The position numbers and the translations under genes were made by a program. The notes below the pieces were generated by a model. That model searched no databases. It had not been told where the DNA came from and was given only the letters and a program-made list of their open reading frames with translations. A DNA stretch of 64,000 nt from Paenibacillus sp. sptzw28. GTDB lineage: Bacteria > Bacillota > Bacilli > Paenibacillales > Paenibacillaceae. The DNA lies in assembly GCF_019550795.1 (NCBI RefSeq), contig NZ_CP080545.1, positions 2,631,001-2,695,000 of the forward strand. Reading direction: 5' to 3'. Shown piece by piece: positions 44,681 through 53,564 of this stretch (position 1 is its first letter; each line of letters starts with the position of its first letter).

Positions 44681-46500
44681 GGTCTCACCTCCACGGTTTG
44701 CCCTACGGCGTTTATAATCGCCCCGATAGCCTTCATGCCTTCAGGTTCCTCCGATTCAACTTCGCTTCGGATACGGCTGAGCGAATTGCCCAGATCATCA
44801 ATTTGCTTGCGCAGCTCAGTAGAGTTACCTGCTTCAAGCATCACGCGCGCAAGCTTCTGCTCGAGCGATTCCTTCTTGTCGAATCGTTCGAGAATATGGT
44901 CAAGCTCGCCGATTACCAGCTCAAAGAGGTTGATTTTCTCATGAAGCAGGCTCACAATGTGCTCTTCAATCGTGCCGAGCGTACAAAGGTTAAAGATCTT
45001 CACATCGCTTGTCTGTCCGAGCCGGTGCACCCGGCCGATTCTTTGTTCAACCCGCATCGGATTCCAAGGCAGATCGAAGTTGATAATGTTGTGGCAGAAC
45101 TGAAGGTTGATGCCTTCACCGCCCGCTTCAGTCGCTATAAGGACCTGAGCGCGGCCGCGGAACAAATCCATCATCCAATCTTTCTTACCCCGATTCATGC
45201 CTCCGCGATACGGGACGGCGACCAAATTGTGCGAACGGAAGTATTGAAGCAAATATTCCTGAGTGGCCCGGTACTCTGTGAAGACGATTACTTTATCATT
45301 CATCTCGCGTATCAGCTCTATTGCTTTCTCTGCTTTCGTATTCGCTTGTATGCCGCGGATCACCTCGACGAGGCCCCATATTTTCGCGCGGAGGGGCGAG
45401 TCCTCGGATGTCTTCTTAAACATATTAACAAGCGTCAGAAACACGGCGTCGCGGCTGCTGCACACCTCGCGCTGGAGGGTAACCAGAGAGAGCATGCTTG
45501 TCAAATCGCCGCCGCTCTCGTCATAACGCTCACGTACGAAGCTTGTAACTCCGTCGTAAAGCGCCTGCTCCTCGGGCGAAAGAGCCAGCGGTATGTTTTT
45601 CACGATGCGTTTGGTAAATTGTATCCCTCCGTCTCCCCGGCGGTTGCGGATCATCACGGTAGAGAGTGTCTCCTGGAGCTGGCCCTCATTCTTGGGAATC
45701 CGTTTATCGACAACAAAGTTGGAAGCGAAATCGCCCTGACCGCCGAGCTGTCCGGGCTTCAGGAGCGTTATCAGGTTGTAGAGCTCGTCCATATCGTTTT
45801 GAACCGGCGTGGCGGTTAGGAGCAGGCAATATTTTTTGCGCAGCAGATTCACGAATTGGTAGTTGCTCGTCTTTTTGTTTTTCAGCTTGTGCGCCTCGTC
45901 GATAATGAGCATATCGTAGTCGTAGCTTAGCAAAATATCCTTGTGCGGGTCGCGCTTGGCCGTATCGATCGATGCGACGACGACGTCGTACTGCCAGGTA
46001 TGCTCCCTTTTCTGGGCGATGGCCGGAATGCCGAACTTCTGGTTCAGCTCGCGCACCCACTGCAGAACAAGCGATGCGGGAACGAGAATAAGCGCACGGC
46101 GGACAAGACCCCTAACCAGATATTCTTTGAGAACGAGACCCGCTTCAATCGTCTTGCCAAGCCCAACTTCATCGGCAAGAATGGCGCGCCCGCTCATCTC
46201 GTGAAGCACTTTGCGCGCGGTGCTAATCTGGTGCGGCATCGGCTCCAGCGCCGGCAGGCTGCGCATGCACTGAAGATCGTCGAAGCTGCCGATAAGCTTG
46301 GTCTGCTCGGCTTCTACCGCGAGCTGGTACATCGTCCAGTCGTCCCACGGACCGTTGCGGTCTATGCGCTCCTGCAGGTTATGGAACCATGTACGGTCAA
46401 ACTGCAGGTGGGCGTTGGGGTGAAGCTTCCGGTTGGCCGAGGCGGAGCCGCTGCCGGGCGGGTGTTCTCCTTTCATCGGATAGTTCGTCGGTTGCGTCAT
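44677..46500 (-). CDS. yqhH: SNF2-family DEAD/DEAH-box helicase YqhH
   Basis: A 607-residue SWI2/SNF2-type ATPase. Motif I is ADEVGLGKTIEAGL, motif II IDEAHKLKN, motif III LTATPVQND, and the second RecA-like domain has FTEYRATQ, ATEAGGEGINLQFC and RIGRVHRLGQ (motif VI). Such enzymes translocate on double-stranded DNA or remodel protein complexes; RapA is a relative. The frame extends upstream to 46704, but AAGGAG spaced seven bases from the ATG at 46500 defines the start. It is coupled to yqhG and diverges from nrdJ. Confidence 0.88.
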   Translation of the reverse strand: MTQPTNYPMKGEHPPGSGSASANRKLHPNAHLQFDRTWFHNLQERIDRNGPWDDWTMYQLAVEAEQTKLIGSFDDLQCMRSLPALEPMPHQISTARKVLHEMSGRAILADEVGLGKTIEAGLVLKEYLVRGLVRRALILVPASLVLQWVRELNQKFGIPAIAQKREHTWQYDVVVASIDTAKRDPHKDILLSYDYDMLIIDEAHKLKNKKTSNYQFVNLLRKKYCLLLTATPVQNDMDELYNLITLLKPGQLGGQGDFASNFVVDKRIPKNEGQLQETLSTVMIRNRRGDGGIQFTKRIVKNIPLALSPEEQALYDGVTSFVRERYDESGGDLTSMLSLVTLQREVCSSRDAVFLTLVNMFKKTSEDSPLRAKIWGLVEVIRGIQANTKAEKAIELIREMNDKVIVFTEYRATQEYLLQYFRSHNLVAVPYRGGMNRGKKDWMMDLFRGRAQVLIATEAGGEGINLQFCHNIINFDLPWNPMRVEQRIGRVHRLGQTSDVKIFNLCTLGTIEEHIVSLLHEKINLFELVIGELDHILERFDKKESLEQKLARVMLEAGNSTELRKQIDDLGNSLSRIRSEVESEEPEGMKAIGAIINAVGQTVEVRP

Positions 46501-46706
46501 GGAGGAACTCCTTCCAAGGCAGGGAATGGATTTATTGTCCATAGTATGGCCTTGGTCGCCGTAATTCATAAGAGAACCGATGCGAAAAAAACTCTCTTTG
46601 GTCTTTTTTTCTGAAATGTTGGTAAAAAATGCGCAGGAAGCAGAAAATAGAAGATCGGAGCGGGAATAGGGACATGGCTTCAGTTTTTGGCGTAATAGCA
46701 TCATTG

Positions 46707-46755
46707 AATCAATATCTAGTGTGCTGTATTGTATTTATTACACAATATATAGTGT
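46707..46755 (+). promoter_or_regulatory. Pair of NrdR boxes upstream of the ribonucleotide reductase gene
   Basis: ACACAATATATAGTGT at 46740-46755 is a perfect-consensus NrdR box. A second, AATCAATATCTAGTGT at 46707-46722, matches it at 13 of 16 positions. The starts are 33 bases apart, about three helical turns, as usual for NrdR pairs. NrdR represses ribonucleotide reductase genes when dATP is high. Confidence 0.85.
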
Positions 46756-46815
46756 TTACATCTTCTGTGACAGTGGTAATCAGAATTAGTGAGCGGATTG
46801 GAGGTTGGCTTAAGA

Positions 46816-49482
46816 ATGGGGACGAAGCAAGCGGGAACTCTGGAAGGGCTTAGCGAGAAAATATTTTTGGACCGGTATGCGTGGAAGAATGCAGAGACGA
46901 GCAGCACGAAAGTCGGAGATATTGTACTTGTGCTGACGAAGGACGATCCGAAATTTCCGACTAAGGCAGTCGGTGAGGTGACCGCGCGGGAAGGCGATGA
47001 AGTGACGGTTCGGCTTCGAAGCGGTGAAATTGTCCAGTCTTCTATCGAGAAGCTGACGCTCACCGTGGAGAAGACACCGGCCGAGATGTGGGAGAGGCTC
47101 GCCTCAGCCATTGCAACAGTAGAAGAAACCGATGAGCTGCGGAAAATATGGCAGGAGCGGTTTCGATATGTGCTGGATGATTGGAAGCTGGTTCCGGGCG
47201 GGCGTATTGCGGCGGGCGCAGGGGCAAGCGATGAGCTGACGCTGTTCAACTGCTATGTGATCCCTTCTCCGCAGGACAGCAGAGGCGGGATTATGAAGAC
47301 ATTGACGGAGATGACCGAAATTATGGCGCGAGGCGGCGGGGTCGGCATCAATCTCTCTTCGCTTCGTCCGCGCCGGGCTATAGTTGCCGGGGTGAACGGC
47401 TCCTCCAGCGGGGCGGTATCATGGGGCGGGTTGTTCAGCTACACGACCGGCCTGATTGAGCAGGGCGGCTCCAGAAGAGGCGCGCTCATGCTGATGATTA
47501 ACGACTGGCACCCGGATGTGCTTGACTTTATTACGGTGAAGCAGACAATGGGACAAGTCACCAACGCGAACCTCTCCGTATGCGTAAGCAATGATTTCAT
47601 GCAAGCTGTGAAGGAAGATCTGGATTGGGAGCTTGTGTTTCCGGACACGAAGGACCCCGAATATAATGAGCTTTGGAACGGAGATATCGAGCAGTGGCGT
47701 CGTTTAGGCAAGAGAGTGATCTTGTACAAAACCGTCCCTGCGCGGGAAATCTGGCACACAATCATCGAGTCTGCGTGGAAGTCCGCCGAGCCGGGCGTCG
47801 TATTCATGGAGCGCTACAATGAGATGTCCAACAGCTGGTATTTTAACCCAGTCATCAGTACTAATCCTTGCGGTGAACAGGGCCTGCCCGCATGGGGCGT
47901 CTGCAACCTGTCGGCGGTAAATTTATCGAAGTTTTACGATGAAGCAAGCCATGATGTGGACTGGGATGAGCTGTCGAAGGTGACGCGGTGGTCGGTCCGT
48001 TTTCTCGATAACGTTATTGACGCGACGCCGTATCATTTTGCGGAAAATGAGCGGAATCAGAAGAAGGAGCGGCGCGTCGGGCTCGGAACGATGGGGCTTG
48101 CCGAGCTGATGATCAAGCTGGGCATCCGTTACGGAAGCCCGGAATCACTCAAGTTTCTCGATAAGCTGTACGGCTTTATGGCGAGGGAATCTTATCTGGC
48201 GTCCACGGAAATTGCTGCTGAGAAGGGCTCGTTCCCGGCCTTCGAGGCGGTCAAATACTTGGAGAGCGGATTCATGCGCAGCATGATCGCGGCGTTTCCG
48301 GAGGTGGGCGAAGCCATTATGAATCGAGGAATGCGCAACGTCACGGTCATCACGCAGGCGCCGACAGGGAGCACGGGGACGATGGTCGGGACGTCGACGG
48401 GTATAGAGCCGTACTTTGCCTTTGAATATTTCCGGCAGAGCCGTCTCGGGTACGACAAGCAGTATGTGCCGATTGCTCAAGCTTGGAAAGATGCGCACCC
48501 CGGCGAGGAGCTGCCGGATTATTTCGTAACCTCGATGAGCCTGTCGGCCGAGGATCACATCCGTGTACAGGCGGCTATCCAACGATGGGTGGACAGCTCA
48601 ATCTCGAAGACGGCAAACTGCCCGAACGACTTCACCGTGGAGGCCACCAAACGACTTTATGAGCTGGCCTTTGAGCTTGGCTGTAAAGGCGTGACGATTT
48701 ACCGCGACGGCAGCCGGGATGTTCAGGTTCTGAACGCGGATAAAGGGGAAGCAAAAGCGGATGCAGCGGTGAAGACGGAGAAGGTTGAAAAGGCAGACAA
48801 GGCGGATGAAACCGCCAACGCCGCGAAAGTAGATATAGAAATAAACGTCAATCCCGGCGATGGACATGTGGTCGGCTTGACCGGCGCCGCCACTCAGCCG
48901 GAGCCGGTTGTCGACAAGGCCTATAAGAGCCGCCCGCAGGTGCTGCGCGGCGCGACCTATAAGATCAATTCGCCGTTTGGCATGGCATATATTACGATCA
49001 ACGATTTGAACGGCTCGCCGGGCGAAATCTTTCTCAATGTCGGCAAGGCCGGATCGGATGTATTCGCAATGGCGGAAGCGCTGGGCCGGGTCTGTTCTTT
49101 ATTTCTTCGTTACGGCGACCACGGTAACAAGGTAAAGCTTCTGATCAAGCATTTGAAAGGAATCGGCGGCTCCGGGGCAATCGGGTTCGGTGTTAATCGC
49201 GTTGAATCCATAGCGGATGCCGTGGCAAAAGCGCTTGATATGCATACACAGGGCGACGTAAAATCAGAAGGACAGTCGGATACAGTTGGAACTTCTATAT
49301 ACCTTCAAGGATCTGTCAGCCCTGAGGTTTCATCGTCCTCTGAGCATGCGGCGGCAAGTGAAAACCCGTATGAAGCGGCGGCTGCATCCCGGGATTTATG
49401 CCCATCGTGCGGCTCAGCTTCGCTGCTTAATCTAGAAGGCTGCAAAACATGCAGCAGCTGCGGATACAGCAAGTGCTCCTAG
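46816..49482 (+). CDS. nrdJ: Adenosylcobalamin-dependent (class II) ribonucleotide reductase
   Basis: An 888-residue enzyme that makes deoxyribonucleotides using a B12-generated thiyl radical, with or without oxygen. Visible landmarks are the redox Cys in FNCYVIPSP, the active-site NPCGEQGLPAWGVCNLS with the radical-bearing Cys, and RGMRNVTVITQAPTGSTG. The C-terminus ends in a CPSCG and CKTCSSCGYSKC cluster that re-reduces the active site or binds zinc. A Lys/Glu/Ala-rich linker near residues 640-690 separates catalytic and C-terminal parts. GGAGG lies 11 bases before the ATG; two NrdR boxes lie upstream. Confidence 0.93.
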   Translation: MGTKQAGTLEGLSEKIFLDRYAWKNAETSSTKVGDIVLVLTKDDPKFPTKAVGEVTAREGDEVTVRLRSGEIVQSSIEKLTLTVEKTPAEMWERLASAIATVEETDELRKIWQERFRYVLDDWKLVPGGRIAAGAGASDELTLFNCYVIPSPQDSRGGIMKTLTEMTEIMARGGGVGINLSSLRPRRAIVAGVNGSSSGAVSWGGLFSYTTGLIEQGGSRRGALMLMINDWHPDVLDFITVKQTMGQVTNANLSVCVSNDFMQAVKEDLDWELVFPDTKDPEYNELWNGDIEQWRRLGKRVILYKTVPAREIWHTIIESAWKSAEPGVVFMERYNEMSNSWYFNPVISTNPCGEQGLPAWGVCNLSAVNLSKFYDEASHDVDWDELSKVTRWSVRFLDNVIDATPYHFAENERNQKKERRVGLGTMGLAELMIKLGIRYGSPESLKFLDKLYGFMARESYLASTEIAAEKGSFPAFEAVKYLESGFMRSMIAAFPEVGEAIMNRGMRNVTVITQAPTGSTGTMVGTSTGIEPYFAFEYFRQSRLGYDKQYVPIAQAWKDAHPGEELPDYFVTSMSLSAEDHIRVQAAIQRWVDSSISKTANCPNDFTVEATKRLYELAFELGCKGVTIYRDGSRDVQVLNADKGEAKADAAVKTEKVEKADKADETANAAKVDIEINVNPGDGHVVGLTGAATQPEPVVDKAYKSRPQVLRGATYKINSPFGMAYITINDLNGSPGEIFLNVGKAGSDVFAMAEALGRVCSLFLRYGDHGNKVKLLIKHLKGIGGSGAIGFGVNRVESIADAVAKALDMHTQGDVKSEGQSDTVGTSIYLQGSVSPEVSSSSEHAAASENPYEAAAASRDLCPSCGSASLLNLEGCKTCSSCGYSKCS

Positions 49483-49521
49483 GACGTTGAAGCTCATCAA
49501 TTAGATTAGAATATAATAAAA

Positions 49522-49550
49522 AAACCACGATTTGGTATCGTGGTTTTTTT
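49522..49550 (+). terminator. Terminator after nrdJ
   Basis: AAACCACGAT/ATCGTGGTTT stem with a 5-base loop and a long T run; A-rich on the other side, so possibly bidirectional. Confidence 0.9.
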
Positions 49551-49891
49551 TATTCACAAAAATTCTGTGGTAAAGCAATGTATCTAAGGCACCGTGATAC
49601 AGGTTGCTTTGGCATTGCTTTCTCTTTCATTTTATTCTCTATAAACGTAATCTTCCTCATGATCTTACCTACCTGTTTAGGTAAGACGCAAGCTGCAGGA
49701 AACGCGATGAGTATGATATCGTGTGGTGTCGGAATTTTTGAAAAGTGATAACGTGAAAGCTCCCGTCGCACGACGGGTGAAACTTTGGCAGCCAACAATT
49801 CGATTGCCTTCGCAACCTTAGTATATGGCATCCCTCCGATATCTAACTGGACCATGAACCGGTTGTGCTCGAATAGCTTATGTTGATGCAA
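49550..49891 (-). pseudogene. Chimeric remnant: tail of a luciferase-like oxidoreductase joined to a DUF2798 fragment
   Basis: A 113-codon open frame made of two gene ends. Residues 8-46 (FEHNRFMVQLDIGGMPYTK, AIELLAAKVSPVVRREL) look like the C-terminus of an LLM-class flavin-dependent oxidoreductase. From about residue 60 on (LIAFPAACVLPKQVGKIMRK) it repeats the C-terminus of the intact DUF2798 protein at 52414-52650. Neither half has its own beginning, and no start signal is convincing, so this is probably debris from recombination. Confidence 0.6.
49611..49713. repeat. 103-bp direct repeat, left copy
   Basis: Matches 52398-52499 with one inserted T and one substitution. It corresponds to the 3' end of the DUF2798 gene plus its downstream bases. 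The two copies bracket the SDR and AraC genes. Confidence 0.9.
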
Positions 49892-50030
49892 GCGGAGAGC
49901 ATGCTGCCTCCCGTCTCATCTGGCGTCAACTCGATGCCTTTCGATTCCTTATACAGACCAGTCAGCACCAAGTTTCATAATAGGGAGAATGAAGCCCCGC
50001 TTGCGTTCGCGGGGCACTGATTAGAGAAGA

Positions 50031-50084
50031 GGCCAGAGCCGGCCGCAGGCTTAAATATCATCAGCCTGCTTGCCGACTCTGGCC
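50031..50084. repeat. Long imperfect inverted repeat (hairpin)
   Basis: GGCCAGAGCCGGC (50031-50043) pairs with GCCGACTCTGGCC (50072-50084) with one mismatch, and an inner GCAGGCT/AGCCTGC continues the stem around an 11-base loop. No T run follows on either strand. A smaller GCCCCGC/GCGGGGC hairpin lies just upstream at 49994-50015. The whole 49892-50144 gap holds no ORF. Confidence 0.75.
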
Positions 50085-50144
50085 TGACGGTCCCAGGCTC
50101 ATCAAGCGAATTTGAAAAAGTCCTTGCCCGATAATTAAAAAATG

Positions 50145-50939
50145 TTAAAAAATAGTCGGTACCATTCCCCCATCCATACGGATTGGAGAACCTTTAAATG
50201 CGGATGCATAAGGACTACATACAAATGCAGTTAGTCTACCTATTTCAATAGGCTTGATAAATCGCTGTATTTCAGATTGAGGTAGGTTTGTAGTCATAAA
50301 TTCTTTCTCTTTTTCTGAAAAAGTCATACCTTCATTAGGGTACATACCCTCAATTATTTGATGAACATTTTCAGAGAGTGTTGGTCCTGGCATGATCGTA
50401 TTGACTGTAACTTCTGTTCCTTTTGTTAATTTAGATAAGCTTTTTGACAATGATAATAGCATTGATTTTGTCATACTATACTGAGGCATTAGTCCTGAAG
50501 GCATAATTGCTTCTTCACTCGCAATAAAGATAATGCGGCCATAATTATTTTTTAACATTTTGGGTAAATAAAATTTAGATAATCCATTTGCAGCAAGAAC
50601 ATTAGTATGGAAGTATTTTTCCCATACTTCATCGTCAACGTCCTCATATTGCATAATTTCATAAATACCCATGTTATTAATTAAAATATCAATATTGGGG
50701 TATTTTTCAAATAAAGCTTCTCTTTGCCCAATATCCACAATATCGGCTGTAGCATTTTGAGGAGAGGTAGCCGGGAAATTTAACTTAATTTCATTTACAG
50801 TTCGTTCTACCTCTTCATCATTTCGTCCATTAATCAGTACATTAACACCTTCTTTGGCAAGTTCAATGGCAATTGCTTTACCTATACCTTTCGTTGATCC
50901 TGTAACTAAAGCTGTTTTATTGTTTAATCCCATATCCAA
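50145..50939 (-). CDS. Short-chain dehydrogenase/reductase, AT-rich
   Basis: A 264-residue SDR. The NAD(P)-binding TGSTKGIGKAIA and INNMG motifs, catalytic Ser in FIASEEA, and YSMTK (YxxxK) are all present, and a C-terminal GSPIRMDGGMVP is usual. Substrate unknown. The gene is visibly richer in A and T than its neighbours, suggesting transfer from another lineage. AAGGAG is spaced nine bases from the TTG start. An AraC-family gene lies 148 bases upstream on the same strand and could regulate it. Confidence 0.88.
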   Translation of the reverse strand: MDMGLNNKTALVTGSTKGIGKAIAIELAKEGVNVLINGRNDEEVERTVNEIKLNFPATSPQNATADIVDIGQREALFEKYPNIDILINNMGIYEIMQYEDVDDEVWEKYFHTNVLAANGLSKFYLPKMLKNNYGRIIFIASEEAIMPSGLMPQYSMTKSMLLSLSKSLSKLTKGTEVTVNTIMPGPTLSENVHQIIEGMYPNEGMTFSEKEKEFMTTNLPQSEIQRFIKPIEIGRLTAFVCSPYASAFKGSPIRMDGGMVPTIF

Positions 50940-51087
50940 AATACATTTCTCCTTAAATTAGTAGTCATTTTTAAAACAGTCTTGTGCTCCGGATAGTGAT
51001 TATATTACCTTGTCTGGATTGTTCAGTAACTAGCATATTGCGCCAAAGTTCTTGTTTAACACGCCAAATAATAAAGCTCAGCAAATA

Positions 51088-52086
51088 CTAGCTCTTTGTA
51101 CGCCAATTTGAAGGAGTATCACCTTCCCAAAGGCGGAAGGCGCGGTAGAACGAGTTCTGGTCTTTATATCCAATCAAGAAAGCCACTTCTTTAATATCGA
51201 GCGAGGGGTCTGCCAAGTACTCTCGTGCCTGCTCATGTCTAGCTTGTGTCAACAGATGCTTGAAGCTCGTGTTTTCGTCAGTAAGCCGGCGCTGCAAGGT
51301 ACGAGCGCTCATACCCAACTCCTTCGAGACAGCCTGAATGTCGGGACGCCCTCCTGTGAGGCTACGTTTCATGGTCCATTTGACCATCTCGGTTATTGAG
51401 GGGCTGCGCTGTTGTTCATCCAACGATCGGTCTAGAACGAGAGTAAGGATCTCCAGCAACTCTTCGTTGTACGAGACAAAGGGGCGGTCCAGATCTCTTC
51501 GATGTAGCGTCAACCGGTTATATTTTGCACCAATCCGGATACAGCAGCCGAAGTAAGCTTCAAGGGCCTGTACATCGCCCATTGAATGCGAAAATTCGAC
51601 GAACCGCGCCGTCAAAGGTTGACCTGTGCCCCGGCGCCCAAGCTCCAGAAGATATGCCAGCGTGATACCAACCAGCATCGGCGGACCGGGTTGCTCGGTA
51701 TACAGCCATTCCAGTTCGATTGTACAGTGCTCGCCCTCCTCGGTGATACGTAAGCTTTCAGGGGGGCACAGTTGTTTGTACCGAGCCATTCGGTTTAGAG
51801 CGTCGCGGTAGTCACGAGCGTGGTAAGTCGCTAAGACGGTTGCTGGGTACTTCGCTGTTTCAAAGACGGTCGCAAGCTTGATGATTCCTTTGGCGGTGTC
51901 ACCAATGAGATCGGAATAAGCCTGCCAGATCGCGAAATATTGGGCGGTGGTGACTACTGGTTCAGTAATAATGGTGAGCGGCAGTCGTGCTTTGCGAGCT
52001 ACGTCGTTGGCGGAAATCCCTAATTGACGTAATCCTGCCCAAAATCCTGAGGGGATTTTAATACGGTCAGAGGTATAAGACTTCAC
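51088..52086 (-). CDS. AraC-family regulator with arabinose-binding-like (OruR-type) N-terminal domain
   Basis: A 332-residue DNA-binding protein. The N-terminal 200 residues (GLRQLGISANDVARKARLPL onward) resemble the Arabinose_bd domain of OruR/VirF-like AraC proteins, and the C-terminus has the double helix-turn-helix (AVSKELGMSARTLQRRL and KEVAFLIGYKDQNSFYRAFR). GTG start behind AAAGGAGG. It probably controls the SDR gene downstream. This subgroup is more usual in Proteobacteria and Actinobacteria, another hint of transfer. Confidence 0.85.
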   Translation of the reverse strand: MKSYTSDRIKIPSGFWAGLRQLGISANDVARKARLPLTIITEPVVTTAQYFAIWQAYSDLIGDTAKGIIKLATVFETAKYPATVLATYHARDYRDALNRMARYKQLCPPESLRITEEGEHCTIELEWLYTEQPGPPMLVGITLAYLLELGRRGTGQPLTARFVEFSHSMGDVQALEAYFGCCIRIGAKYNRLTLHRRDLDRPFVSYNEELLEILTLVLDRSLDEQQRSPSITEMVKWTMKRSLTGGRPDIQAVSKELGMSARTLQRRLTDENTSFKHLLTQARHEQAREYLADPSLDIKEVAFLIGYKDQNSFYRAFRLWEGDTPSNWRTKS

Positions 52087-52271
52087 ACATTGGACCTCCT
52101 TTAGCTACTTACACATTTATTGAGGTTTCTACATTAACGGAACGAAGTTACTACCGGCAGCGTCATTAAAAAAGTCATAACTAAAACTAAGATTTGTCGA
52201 TCGTACATTTAGCGTAATCTCCCTCATACGTTGATGATGAATAGAAGAGCAGCTCAGTAAAAGTTAAAGTA

Positions 52272-52310
52272 ACCGGAATCAAATAGGTTCATTCTGATTC
52301 CGGTTTTTCT
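52272..52310 (+). terminator. Orphan intrinsic terminator
   Basis: AACCGGAATCA (52272-52282) pairs with TGATTCCGGTT (52296-52306), followed by further T. No plus-strand gene precedes it within 1 kb. The rest of 52087-52413 has no ORF of note, except a minus-strand hydrophobic tail (PIGLIGGILFVLYVEVEDY, about 52332-52400) that looks like the end of a lost membrane protein gene. Confidence 0.6.
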
Positions 52311-52397
52311 ATTCCGGAACTACCCTTAGTAGTCCTCGACCTCAACATATAGAACAAACAGTATTCCACCGATTAATCCGATAGGTTGGGGAATAAT

Positions 52398-52499
52398 GGC
52401 ATTGCTTTCTCTTTCATTTATTCTCTATAAACGTAATCTTCCTCATGATCTTACCTATCTGTTTAGGTAAGACGCAAGCTGCAGGAAACGCGATGAGTA
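52398..52499. repeat. 103-bp direct repeat, right copy
   Basis: The 102-base partner of 49611-49713. This copy is the natural 3' end of the intact DUF2798 gene, so it is likely the parent. Confidence 0.9.
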
Positions 52500-52650
52500 A
52501 GGCCATTCCCCAAGTCGTAAGCCATGTTCCAAGGAATGCGAATCGGAATCCCTCATTGACCAATACCATGAAAAAAGAAATAATCGCAGACATGCACAAT
52601 GCCATGATAAAAGAGAAGGTGATACGCTCGTACTTTTTATTAATTTTCAA
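52414..52650 (-). CDS. DUF2798 small membrane protein
   Basis: A 78-residue protein with two membrane helices (FSFIMALCMSAIISFFMVLVN and FLGTWLTTWGMALLIAFPAACVLP) separated by a short polar loop, matching DUF2798. Function unknown. The frame reaches back to 52716, but GGAGAGG supports a TTG at 52650, which overlaps the end of the VOC gene by 11 bases. It is the last gene of an SDR-VOC-DUF2798 unit on the minus strand. Confidence 0.75.
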   Translation of the reverse strand: MKINKKYERITFSFIMALCMSAIISFFMVLVNEGFRFAFLGTWLTTWGMALLIAFPAACVLPKQIGKIMRKITFIENK

Positions 52651-53530
52651 TGGAATTACTCCTCTCCAAAATGATCTGATCCATATCGAGCAGTTCTTCG
52701 TGGTGAATGGCCGCATGCGGACTCATTACAATACCGTTCCCCGCAGGATCTCGCACAAAACGAAAGTCGCTCGGAGATTCCAGTAAAGCTTCGTCATTAG
52801 GTGCGGTTATTGAAAAATAACGAAGTCCAATTGCGGAAATATCCGGCCGCTGGCCGCCGCGACTTTCCCAAACATGAAATCCAAGATGATGATGATAATC
52901 ACCGAAAGAGACGAATACGGCGCCAGGGATTCGCATCGATACTTGAAAACCGAGATCTCGGACATAAAATTGCTCGGCTTGGCTTAGGTCTGAAACCTTA
53001 AGAAGAACATGGCCGATTTTCCTATTCGTTGCGATTTCGGGAGAGTTAGACTGTAGTTGATGGCTTAAGTCCAAAAGCTTTTGTGCCAGCTCCTGGGAAC
53101 TAAGCGGTCTGTGCAGAACAAGCTCCTCCGATGTGAAATCGCGCGTAATTTCAATAAGAATGCCATCAGGATCGTTTAAATATATCGATTCATTAACTCC
53201 ATGATTCGTAATCATTCGAATGGGATAATTTCTTTCCAATATTCGACCCAAATGCCGAGCAAGCTCAATCCGATTCGGAGCTAGTATAGCCAGATGATCG
53301 ATTCCGGTTGCATTGGATTTTCTTTGAATCGCTTTTTCTTCTCGCGCCAAAATGATTAACGGCTCTGTAATAGTGCCTAGTACAGCGAACCGCTCGGATT
53401 TCAATAGTACATGGAGTCCGATAATAGAATGATAAAAATCAATCGATTTTTCCATATTCGTGATGTTTAAAGACACATAACCGATAGGAAATGTAGAAGC
53501 CAGTCTATTTTGGTCGAATATTTGTTCCAT
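52640..53530 (-). CDS. VOC-family dioxygenase/glyoxalase-like protein
   Basis: A 296-residue protein made of two vicinal oxygen chelate modules: residues 15-130 (IGYVSLNITNMEKSIDFYHSIIG) and 168-285 (IGHVLLKVSDLSQAEQFYVRDLG). This is the layout of CatE-type extradiol ring-cleaving dioxygenases. Metal ligands are plausible (His in GIDHLAIL and IGHVLLK, Glu in LIEITRD), so catalysis is possible. Lies in an operon with an SDR and DUF2798, divergent from an HxlR regulator, a setting common for quinone or aldehyde detoxification. Confidence 0.85.
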   Translation of the reverse strand: MEQIFDQNRLASTFPIGYVSLNITNMEKSIDFYHSIIGLHVLLKSERFAVLGTITEPLIILAREEKAIQRKSNATGIDHLAILAPNRIELARHLGRILERNYPIRMITNHGVNESIYLNDPDGILIEITRDFTSEELVLHRPLSSQELAQKLLDLSHQLQSNSPEIATNRKIGHVLLKVSDLSQAEQFYVRDLGFQVSMRIPGAVFVSFGDYHHHLGFHVWESRGGQRPDISAIGLRYFSITAPNDEALLESPSDFRFVRDPAGNGIVMSPHAAIHHEELLDMDQIILERSNSIEN

Positions 53531-53564
53531 TTATGCGTACCACCCTTCATTTGAGATAGATGCA

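Noticed and set aside
44698..45819. 373-codon plus-strand frame opposite yqhH
   Set aside because: Antisense shadow of clear helicase motifs; no start signal.
49550..52500. Insertion sequence
   Set aside because: No transposase, terminal inverted repeats or short target duplications were found; only 103-bp direct repeats.
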